Origin: Pseudomonas sp. PIC25
GTDB taxonomy: Bacteria > Pseudomonadota > Gammaproteobacteria > Pseudomonadales > Pseudomonadaceae
Assembly: GCF_002286785.1 (NCBI RefSeq)
Contig: NZ_MUJY01000182.1
Span: forward strand, 1 to 64,000
Direction of reading: 5' to 3'
DNA length: 64,000 nt
This document shows positions 16,791-24,029 of the stretch, piece by piece. Numbering within the stretch: position 1 is the stretch's first letter; every line of letters begins with the position of its first letter. Made by a program: the position numbers and the translations under genes. A model generated the notes under the pieces. The model did not search any database. It was not told the DNA's origin and saw only the letters and a program-made list of their open reading frames with translations.

Positions 16791-17339
16791 ATGATGTCGA
16801 AGATGCTCGCTACGCTGTTGGCGCTTCTGGGGTTCGCCTCCCTGGCCATGGCGGCCACGCCGGAGCCGTCGCTGTTTTCAGCCGACGGCTACCGTATCGA
16901 CCGCTACCGCAGCCCGACTCCGGCCCAGGCCGATGGTGCCGTCACCCTCGATACCCCTGCCCTGCAAGCGCTGCTGGAGCGCCAGCCGAAGCCGCTGCTG
17001 GTGGACGTCTACCGCCTGCCCTGGCTGCACGGCCGCTTCGTCGAGGACGAGCCGCACCGCAACATCCCCGGCAGCCTGTGGCTGCCGAACACCGGCGACG
17101 GCGTGCTGGAACCCTCCTGGCAGAACTACCTGAACCGCCACCTGGCAGCCGCGACCGCAGGCGACAAGCGCCGCGCCATCGTTTTTTATTGCCGATCCGA
17201 CTGCTGGTTGTCCTGGAACAGCATCCGGCGCGCTCGCGCGCTGGGCTACGAATCGCTCTACTGGTACCGTGACGGTATCGACGCCTGGCAGCAGGCCGGC
17301 CTGCCGCTGCAAGCCGCCGAGCCGGCACCGTACCCGTAA
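16791..17339 (+). CDS. Rhodanese-like PQQ-associated CW-motif protein
   Basis: 182 aa with signal peptide (cleaved after LAMA) and a rhodanese-like fold. The active loop reads FYCRSDCWLSWN, with the catalytic rhodanese Cys followed by a second Cys three residues on and Trp. This is the hallmark of the family named PQQ-dependent catabolism-associated CXXCW motif protein. The two cysteines may form a redox disulfide. Either of two consecutive ATGs (16791, 16794) could start it; the ribosome site is weak. Transcribed alone from its own box, towards the ErbR-type regulator. Confidence 0.87.
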   Translation: MMSKMLATLLALLGFASLAMAATPEPSLFSADGYRIDRYRSPTPAQADGAVTLDTPALQALLERQPKPLLVDVYRLPWLHGRFVEDEPHRNIPGSLWLPNTGDGVLEPSWQNYLNRHLAAATAGDKRRAIVFYCRSDCWLSWNSIRRARALGYESLYWYRDGIDAWQQAGLPLQAAEPAPYP

Positions 17340-17449
17340 GAGGAGCCTGGAGAGACAAGAGCCGAAGGAACGGAACGGGGCCTGCCACCCCGAACGATGA
17401 GTTGCTTGATTTGCCAAACTTATAACGACAAGAACCGAGGTGAACGGCC

Positions 17450-18115
17450 GTGTACAAGATTCTGATAGCCGACGACCATCCGCTGTTTCGTGAAGCCATC
17501 CATAACGTCATCAGCGACGGCTTCCCCGGCAGCGAAATAATGGAAACCGCTGACCTCGACAGCGCCCTGGCCCTGACCGAGGAACACGACGATCTCGATC
17601 TCATCCTGCTCGACCTGAACATGCCCGGCATGCATGGCCTCAACGGCCTGATCAACCTGCGCAACGAGGCGCCCACCATTCCGGTGGTGATCGTCTCCGC
17701 CGAGCAGGACAAGCAGATCGTGCTGCAAGCCATCACCTACGGCGCGGTGGGCTTCATCACCAAATCCTCGCCGCGTGCACAGATGACCGAGGCCATCGAG
17801 CAGATCCTCAACGGCAACGTCTACCTGCCGTCGGACATCATCCGCACCCAGAAGAACTCGCCTCGCCGCAGCCACCACGAGGAAAGCAGTATCCCGCCGG
17901 AACTGCTGCAGGCGCTGACCCGCAAGCAACTCCTGGTGCTGGAGCGGATGACCAAGGGCGAGTCGAACAAGCAGATCGCCTACAACCTGGACATCGCCGA
18001 AACCACGGTGAAGGCCCACGTCTCGGCGATCCTGCGCAAGCTCAACGTGCACAACCGGGTGCAGGCGATCCTCTCCGCCGGCGACATCGACTTCGCCGCC
18101 TACCTGCGCCGCTGA
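17450..18115 (+). CDS. erbR: LuxR-type response regulator ErbR/AgmR (PedR1-like)
   Basis: 221 aa: receiver domain with D55 ([10 protein letters not shown]) and K109-region FITKSS, then LuxR helix-turn-helix about 155-210 ([25 protein letters not shown]). Homologues ErbR/AgmR (P. aeruginosa) and PedR1 (P. putida) activate ethanol and glycerol oxidation genes including the PQQ dehydrogenases. It converges on nahK. No kinase gene is immediately attached; in relatives it is served by ErcS-type kinases. A likely user of the CTACTACC boxes. Confidence 0.88.
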   Translation: MYKILIADDHPLFREAIHNVISDGFPGSEIMETADLDSALALTEEHDDLDLILLDLNMPGMHGLNGLINLRNEAPTIPVVIVSAEQDKQIVLQAITYGAVGFITKSSPRAQMTEAIEQILNGNVYLPSDIIRTQKNSPRRSHHEESSIPPELLQALTRKQLLVLERMTKGESNKQIAYNLDIAETTVKAHVSAILRKLNVHNRVQAILSAGDIDFAAYLRR

Positions 18116-18132
18116 ATCTGCTCTCGGAGAAG

Positions 18133-18195
18133 GGCGAGCCAGCTTTTCGCGGTGTTTTTTTGGCCCTCTCCCCCGCCCCTCTCCCTTGAGAGGGG
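18133..18195. other. Intergenic hairpins between erbR and nahK
   Basis: A weak GCGA/TCGC stem is followed by a T-run at 18154-18161, a possible erbR terminator. A perfect 8-bp hairpin CCCCTCTC-CCTT-GAGAGGGG at 18176-18195 has no T-run on either strand. The second is related to the CCCTCTCCC repeat common between Pseudomonas genes; a similar sequence occurs near 36.86 kb. Confidence 0.35.
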
Positions 18196-18208
18196 CGCAG
18201 ACGGCTTC

Positions 18209-20848
18209 TCAGCCGTGCTTCTCCAACAGGTGACTCATCGCCGTCTTCAATTTCATCGGCCGCACCGGCTTGTGCATCAGGGTGTGGCCCAGCTCGCGCA
18301 TCTGCTGCTTCAGTTCGTTGCTGTAGTTGGCGGTGATCATCAGCGCCGGTAGCGGCGCTGCGCGGCGGGCATTGATCGAGGCGACCACGTCGACACCGTT
18401 GAGGTCGTTGTCCAGGTGGTAGTCGGCGATCAACAGGTCGGCCTCGTCATGGAAGTTGTCCACCTGCCGCGCCAAGTCCTCCTCGGACAATGCGGTCACC
18501 ACCTGGCAGCCCCAGCCCTCCAGCAACGTGCGCATGCCGGAGCAGATTGCTGCATCGTTATCCACCACCCAGACCCGCGCCCCGCGCAGGCGCTCCACCA
18601 GCAATTCGGGCGTGTCCGGCGCCTGACGTACCCGTGCCGCACGCTTGGCCAACGGCACCTCGATGGCGAACATCGAACCCTTGCCCGGTTGCGAGGCGAC
18701 GCGGATGCGGTGGCCGAGCATGCGGGCAATCTTCTCGACGATGGCCAGCCCGAGGCCGAGGCCGCGATCCTGGTTGGGCCGCGCGCCCTCGCCGCGCTTG
18801 AACTCCTGGAATATCTCGCCGAGCTTGTCCGCGGGGATGCCGATGCCGGTGTCCCAGACCTCGATGGACAGGCTCTGGCGCACGCGCCGGCAGCCGAGCA
18901 GGATGCGTCCCTGGCGGGTGTAGCGGATGGCGTTGGTCAGCAAGTTACGCAGGATTCGCGCGAGCAACTGGGTATCGCTGCGCACCAGTGCCGAGCTGGG
19001 GATGAAGTCCAGTCGAAGCCCTTCGCTGGCGGCGAGCTGGCGGAACTCGGCGGCGAGGTTGTCGAGCAGTTCGCTGACCGCGAAGGAAGCGATGTCCGGC
19101 TTGATCACCCCGGCGTCCAGCTTGGAGATGTCCACCAGGGTGCCGAGCAGGTTTTCCACATCTTCCAGGGAGTTGCTGACGTTGCGGATCAGCCCGGCAC
19201 TGGCGGTCGGCTCGCGCTGTTCCAGCAGGGCGCTGGTGAACAGCCGCGCGGCGTTCAGGGGTTGCAGCAGGTCATGGCTGACCGCGGCGAGGAACTTGGT
19301 CTTCGACAGGTTGGCCTGCTCCGCCTCGCGCTTGGCCTCGCGCAGGCGCGATTCCATCTGGGCGCGCTCGTCGATCTCGCGGCGCAACTGGTCGTTGACC
19401 GTGGTCAGCTCGGCGGTGCGCTCGCGTACCCGTTGCTCCAGGTTCTGGTAGGCCTGGTGCAGTGCCTCGGCGGTGCGGCGGCGCTCGGTGATGTCGCGGA
19501 TCAGCACGAAGATGCCCACCACCTCGCCGTTGGCCAGGCGGTTCGGTACGTAGGAGCGCAGCATGTAGCGTTCCTGGCCAGTGAGGTTGGTCTCAGCCAC
19601 CTCGAAGGTGATGCTCTCCCCAGACAGCGCCCGCTCGATGTAGGGCTCCAGGCGCCGGCAGTGCTCTTCGCTGTGCACTTCGCGCAGGCTCTGGCCGAGC
19701 ATGGCGCCGCGCGGCCAGCGGTACCACTCCTCGTAGACCTTGTTGGTGAATTCGTAGACCAGGTCGGCGGACAGGTAGGCGATCAGCGCCGGCACGTGGT
19801 CGGTAATCAGGCGAATCCAGCGCTCGCTCTCGCGCAGCGCCTCGGCGTGGCGGTAGCGCTCGGTGATGTCGGTGAAGGTGTTGACGAAGCCGCCGGTGGG
19901 CAACGCGTGGGTGCGGATTTCCAGCATGCGGCCGTCGAACAGGCGCTGCTCCACCTCGCGGATCGGCCGACCGTTGGCATCGCGGCTGTCCGGGGTGAGC
20001 AGTTGCAGTTCGCTTTCCGCCATCACCTCGGCGAACGGCCGGTGCGCACCGATCGGCGCCAGCCCGCAGAGTTCGAGGAAGCGGCGGTTCCACAGCTCCA
20101 GCGCGCCGTCGATGCCGACCATGGCCACGCCCTGGGACAGGTTGTCCACCGCCCGTTGCAGCAGGTGCGACTTCTGCGCCAGGGCCTGCTCGCGGCGGGC
20201 GGTTTCGCTGATCTTCACTTCGGTGATGTCGGTGTAGAGGATCACCAGCCCGCCCTCGCGGGTCGGCCGTTCGCTGACCTGCACCCAACGCCCGTCGTGC
20301 AGGCGGTAGATCAGGTGCTCGTCGTCGCCGTTGCTGCGGTGCTCCTCGACGATCAGCCCGGTGCTCTCGGCCAACCGCTTGATCTCCGACAAACGGGTGC
20401 CGGCGCCGATGCGTGCGCGGGTGCGCGCCCAGAATGATTTGAAGCGGCTGTTAAAGAGGACGATGCGCTGCTCCTTGTCGAACAGCACGAAGGCGTCGGA
20501 GATGCTCTCGATGGCATCGATCAGGTGCTGGTGGGCGGTCTCGGCGCGCAGGCGGGCGTCGCTGAGCAACTGGTTGCTGGCCTTCAGCTCGGCCATCGCC
20601 TGGTTCAGCGCATCGGTGCGCTCGCGCACCTGCTCGGCCAGCACTACCGAGTGCTGGAAGGCGGCGTAGCTGTCGTCGCCGCGCGAGGCGCTGGATTCGA
20701 CCCGTTCGATCAGCGCGGCGTTAATCCGGCGCAGCTTGCGGTTGTCGCTTTCCAGCGCGGCCAGCCGCGCTTCCAGGTCAACGACATACGCTTCCACCGG
20801 GTCGTCCGATGACGACGCCGGTGAAGGTCTGGTTGATATGCATGCCAT
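18209..20848 (-). CDS. nahK: Hybrid sensor histidine kinase NahK/ErcS'
   Basis: 879 aa and no membrane segment, so cytoplasmic. An N-terminal coiled-coil (about 20-110), PAS domains (about 105-470), a second coiled coil, HisKA with His in AAVSHDLLQPLN (about residue 500), an ATPase domain, and a C-terminal receiver with D809 in LLIADYHLD. In P. aeruginosa NahK (PA1976, also ErcS') feeds the HptB branch controlling biofilm and virulence and is inhibited by NosP. Its start overlaps the end of nosP by 71 nt if ATG 20848 is used; an internal GTG near 20797 would reduce this. Confidence 0.88.
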   Translation of the reverse strand: MACISTRPSPASSSDDPVEAYVVDLEARLAALESDNRKLRRINAALIERVESSASRGDDSYAAFQHSVVLAEQVRERTDALNQAMAELKASNQLLSDARLRAETAHQHLIDAIESISDAFVLFDKEQRIVLFNSRFKSFWARTRARIGAGTRLSEIKRLAESTGLIVEEHRSNGDDEHLIYRLHDGRWVQVSERPTREGGLVILYTDITEVKISETARREQALAQKSHLLQRAVDNLSQGVAMVGIDGALELWNRRFLELCGLAPIGAHRPFAEVMAESELQLLTPDSRDANGRPIREVEQRLFDGRMLEIRTHALPTGGFVNTFTDITERYRHAEALRESERWIRLITDHVPALIAYLSADLVYEFTNKVYEEWYRWPRGAMLGQSLREVHSEEHCRRLEPYIERALSGESITFEVAETNLTGQERYMLRSYVPNRLANGEVVGIFVLIRDITERRRTAEALHQAYQNLEQRVRERTAELTTVNDQLRREIDERAQMESRLREAKREAEQANLSKTKFLAAVSHDLLQPLNAARLFTSALLEQREPTASAGLIRNVSNSLEDVENLLGTLVDISKLDAGVIKPDIASFAVSELLDNLAAEFRQLAASEGLRLDFIPSSALVRSDTQLLARILRNLLTNAIRYTRQGRILLGCRRVRQSLSIEVWDTGIGIPADKLGEIFQEFKRGEGARPNQDRGLGLGLAIVEKIARMLGHRIRVASQPGKGSMFAIEVPLAKRAARVRQAPDTPELLVERLRGARVWVVDNDAAICSGMRTLLEGWGCQVVTALSEEDLARQVDNFHDEADLLIADYHLDNDLNGVDVVASINARRAAPLPALMITANYSNELKQQMRELGHTLMHKPVRPMKLKTAMSHLLEKHG

Positions 20849-21941
20849 TGAACTGTTCTCCGTAGGTGTTGAAACCGATCACCCGTTGGCGTCGAAGAAA
20901 CTCCGCGGTCCGCTCCACGCTACCGTCGGCTTCCACTTCCAGGCGACGCAGGAAACAGTCGCAGCCGATGGTCAGCAACGGCGGACCAAGGCGGCTTTCC
21001 AGGCGCTCGAACTGCGCCTGCAGGTTGGGCAACAGCGGCCCGGGAGTCATGGCGGTGAGGACAATGCCGTTCTCCACCGCGCAATAAAAAGTCAGACTGA
21101 GGTCATCGTTGACCCGCTGCACGGAGCGCACGTAGTACTGCTCGTTGATCCGCACCGCCAGCGGGTGGGCGGCGAACAGGCGCAGGTCCAAGTCTTCCAC
21201 CGCCACGCCGATCTGCTGGGCGTACTCCAGCGCCGCCGGTTCGGCGTTCAACTCGTAGACCCGCCGCGTCGCGCTGTCGGCGCGGGTCACCACCAGCTTC
21301 TCCGCGCGCGGCAGGATGTGGTGGGTGGAAAACACCTCGAATTCCAGCCAGGTGTTGACCAGCACCACCACCGCCGCCCCGGCATGGAAGCGCCCGCCGT
21401 AGTACACGTGAGTGTGGGTCAGGTGGTTATCGTCGCCGGCCGAGCCGCCGAAATGCGGGATGCTGCCGAACGCGGCACTGAGCGCGGCGAGCACCACCTC
21501 CTCACGGCTGGAGAGGCCATCGAGCAGGGTCAGGGCGAAGCTGTGGCCCTTGATCGGCGCCAGAGAATTGCCCCGGCAATCGTTGACCAGACGCTCCACC
21601 AATTGCTGCGCATCGAGCAGGCTGAAGCGCTCCATCTCGTCGATCAGCGCGCTGGCGATGGAAAAGCTGCGGTGATCGAACCCCACCGCACTGACGCAGC
21701 CCCGGCCGTAGCCCAGCGGCGTGATCTCCCCGGCGGTGGTACAACCGATCACGTTGATGCCGCCGAAATACTGCTCCAGGGCATCGCCCAGGGCTTCCAG
21801 ATCGTATTCGGCGGAGCAGAAGAACAGCACGAAACCGAGGTGTGGGTGGATCAACTGGCGCGCCAGATCCTGGGCGACCACCTCGGCTTCCCGTGCGCTG
21901 GACATCGCGGTGACGACGCCGTCTGCCAGACCTTCTTGCAT
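20778..21941 (-). CDS. nosP: FIST-domain nitric-oxide sensor NosP
   Basis: 387 aa with FIST_N (about 25-220) and FIST_C (about 230-370) domains and no membrane segment. The PA1975 homologue NosP binds haem, senses NO and inhibits the kinase NahK to trigger biofilm dispersal. The same order nosP-nahK and an overlap are kept here, supporting the identity. A copy of the alcohol-regulon box lies 67 nt upstream of ATG 21941, which would place NO signalling under the alcohol regulators. That link is inferred. Confidence 0.87.
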   Translation of the reverse strand: MQEGLADGVVTAMSSAREAEVVAQDLARQLIHPHLGFVLFFCSAEYDLEALGDALEQYFGGINVIGCTTAGEITPLGYGRGCVSAVGFDHRSFSIASALIDEMERFSLLDAQQLVERLVNDCRGNSLAPIKGHSFALTLLDGLSSREEVVLAALSAAFGSIPHFGGSAGDDNHLTHTHVYYGGRFHAGAAVVVLVNTWLEFEVFSTHHILPRAEKLVVTRADSATRRVYELNAEPAALEYAQQIGVAVEDLDLRLFAAHPLAVRINEQYYVRSVQRVNDDLSLTFYCAVENGIVLTAMTPGPLLPNLQAQFERLESRLGPPLLTIGCDCFLRRLEVEADGSVERTAEFLRRQRVIGFNTYGEQFNGMHINQTFTGVVIGRPGGSVCR

Positions 21942-22007
21942 GTTCGCCCCGCCTATAACCCCACTGATTACAGGTTGATTCTACGGAGGGGTTTTGGAGG
22001 GCCGTAT

Positions 22008-22023
22008 CCTACTTGGGTAGTGG
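22008..22023 (-). promoter_or_regulatory. Alcohol-regulon box upstream of nosP
   Basis: Plus strand CCTACTTGGGTAGTGG; minus strand reads CCACTACCCAAGTAGG. Dyad arms CTAC/GTAG are shared with the pedE/pedF copy, with one base less between them. The rest of 22024-22256 contains nothing I can identify. Confidence 0.4.
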
Positions 22024-22257
22024 CGGGGGGCATCCCAAGGTAGGGGGTGGTGATTGGCGAGAGCTGGTGGCGAACAGCGGCCAAGGCGCTTTCGTGCCTG
22101 GCTGAAGCCTTGGTTTAGCCCAGTTTGCAATGTGTGGGCTGAACGTCTCCCCATGGTTCGTGGCTTTTTCGGGGGAAATCGTCCTTGATACCGGTCTGGC
22201 AAGTTTGTGTGAGCGTTGGTTGGTGCGCTGGCTGACTTCGGCTTTAGCACCCGCTTT

Positions 22258-22293
22258 TAAAAAAAGAGCGGGCCCAACTCTCACCGGGCCCGC
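22258..22293 (-). terminator. Rho-independent terminator of the porin gene
   Basis: Stem GCGGGCCC / GGGCCCGC (22268-22275, 22286-22293). On the minus strand it is followed by TCTTTTTTTA. It lies 18 nt after the porin stop codon. Confidence 0.88.
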
Positions 22294-22311
22294 CCCACCC
22301 TTGCGCAATCG

Positions 22312-23490
22312 TTACCAGGACAACACGGCCCCCACCGCGAAGGTATCGGTGTCCTCGTTCAGCCCACTTCCCTCCGCCGCATCGATCTCGAACTGGTTGT
22401 ATTCGGCCACCAGCTTGAGGTTGTCGTTCACGTCGTGGAAGAAGGCGATACCACGAGTCTCGTAGTCGGCGGCGACGCCCAGGCCGTTGCCGTCGTCCTT
22501 GGTCTTGCCGTAGGACAACGCCACGCGGTTCTTGCCAAAGCGGTAGGAGCCCTGCAGCAGGTAGCCGTCGCTGTCCACCTCGCGCAGCGTGGCTTCGCCG
22601 GCGTTGTTGGTGAAGAACGGGTTGATGCCCTTGGCCTGGAAGCCCGAGGCGGTCAGGGACACCGCGCCCATCTTGGCCTGCACGCCGTAGCCGAGGCCCT
22701 TGGAGGTGACTTCATCGACGGTGGAGTCGGTGTTGTCGGAAGTCTGGTAGCCGCCGTTGATCCAGGAATAAATCTGCGCACCGGCCAGGTCGAACTGGTA
22801 GGTGATTTCGGATTCGAAACGCGGGTTTTCCTGGTAGGCCTTGCCGGTGGCGCTGTCGTCGTTGGTGTCCACCGGGTCCATGATGCCGACCGCGATGCGC
22901 AGGCCATCCATCACCGGAGAGCGGTAGGTGATCTGCGAGGTCGGGAACGGATAGGGGTAGCCGCTACCGATGTTGCCGAAGGACACGCCGCCGCCGTCCA
23001 CCAGGCCGAGGGTGTCGCTGACCTGGCCGTAGCCGGCGAGCAGTTCGTCGAGGAGGATGTTGGAGCGGGCGAACAGGCCGAAGTCCTTACCTACCAGCAC
23101 TTCGCCCCAGTCGCTGGCGACGGTGCCGTAGAACTGACGGACGTCGATGGCGGTGTCGGTGCCGTTCTGCTCGCTGTCGTTGATGGTGACCCAGAAGGAC
23201 GACCGGCCGCCCAGCTTCAGATCGCCGACCTGCTTGCCCATGTTGAAACCGATCCAGTTCGGCAGGAAGCCCATCTTCACCCGCGACTGGCGACGGTCGA
23301 ACTGCTCGCCATCACGGTCCACGTCGCTGTTCACGTAGAACGCATTGATGTAGCCATCGGTGGAGAAGGTGGTGTCGTTCTGATCGTACAGGACGATTTC
23401 CGCCATGGCCGGTTGCGCAATGGTCAGCGCCACGGCGCTCGCCAGGGCGAGGGGTAGGAATCCGCTGCGCGCGATGTTGTTCTTGTTCAT
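22312..23490 (-). CDS. Outer-membrane porin (Gram-negative porin family)
   Basis: 392 aa with a 30-residue signal peptide (cleaved after AQPAMA) and a C-terminal ...AVGAVLSW ending in Trp, the beta-barrel insertion signal. Alternating short beta strands and the GFLPNWIGFNMGKQVGDLKLGGRSSFW region fit 16-stranded trimeric porins. No close named relative is recognised. Placement at the end of the alcohol locus with a box about 100 nt upstream suggests a channel for alcohols or their acids, but substrate is unproven. Monocistronic. Confidence 0.88.
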   Translation of the reverse strand: MNKNNIARSGFLPLALASAVALTIAQPAMAEIVLYDQNDTTFSTDGYINAFYVNSDVDRDGEQFDRRQSRVKMGFLPNWIGFNMGKQVGDLKLGGRSSFWVTINDSEQNGTDTAIDVRQFYGTVASDWGEVLVGKDFGLFARSNILLDELLAGYGQVSDTLGLVDGGGVSFGNIGSGYPYPFPTSQITYRSPVMDGLRIAVGIMDPVDTNDDSATGKAYQENPRFESEITYQFDLAGAQIYSWINGGYQTSDNTDSTVDEVTSKGLGYGVQAKMGAVSLTASGFQAKGINPFFTNNAGEATLREVDSDGYLLQGSYRFGKNRVALSYGKTKDDGNGLGVAADYETRGIAFFHDVNDNLKLVAEYNQFEIDAAEGSGLNEDTDTFAVGAVLSW

Positions 23491-23590
23491 TTCGCTCTCC
23501 GCTGAGTAGGACGACTGCCATGCCAGTCGTGACGGGAGCGATTATCGAAAGGGGTCGGGTGGTGCCATACGCTGCCATGGAGGCAACCGG

Positions 23591-23602
23591 CTAGTACTTT
23601 GG
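23591..23602 (-). promoter_or_regulatory. Alcohol-regulon box upstream of the porin
   Basis: Plus strand CTAGTACTTTGG differs from the copy at 16697 (CTACTACTTTGG) by one base. It lies 101 nt upstream of the porin start codon. Confidence 0.45.
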
Positions 23603-23813
23603 CCGGGGCTCGGATCGCAACGCGCCGAGCATTAATCCCACTGCCCGGGAGGAGCAAGGCTTAGGTCGTAAAGTCTTCACGGCAGGCTCTGGATAGCCTG
23701 TCCGGTTATAGCGTCGGGGCGAAGGAAGGGGCCACGACCGGAAACAGCCGCGGTAAGAAATAAGACCTAAGTAGGCTTGAGGGAGAGTGCGGGCGGAAAT
23801 GCGCCCCAGCATT

Positions 23814-24019
23814 TTGTAGGAGCGAGCTCTGCTCGCGAATGAAGCCACGCCAAAGCTTCGCCAGCAGAGCTGGCTCTTACGAAAAGCGGTTCAGCGTAGT
23901 ACATAACTTGTGGGAGCGGATTCATCCGCGAAGAGTCGGATTGATTATCGCGAATGAATTCGCTCCCACAGAAGCGGCCGCCCTGGCTTGTCCTGCAGGG
24001 GCGAATTCATTCGCCCTCC
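23814..24019. repeat. Cluster of five REP-like palindromic units
   Basis: Units at 23814-23842 (TTGTAGGAGCGAGCTC...), 23860-23883 (inverted), 23908-23934 (CTTGTGGGAGCGGATTC...), 23948-23971 (inverted GAATTCGCTCCCACAG) and 23998-24019 (GCGAATTCATTCGCCC). Alternating orientation makes BIME-like pairs. The cluster fills the space between porin and pqqF; the part 23603-23813 shows no gene. Confidence 0.75.
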
Positions 24020-24029
24020 TTCGGTTGAC

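Noticed and set aside
18416-20437. 673-codon frame opposite nahK
   Set aside because: Antisense shadow of the kinase; no promoter, ribosome site or motif.
23814-24019. CRISPR array
   Set aside because: The repeated units are palindromic, alternate in orientation and have uneven short spacing; no cas genes near.
23491-24029. Hidden pqqA upstream of the porin or near pqqF
   Set aside because: No short frame with the Glu-x3-Tyr core of PqqA was found here.
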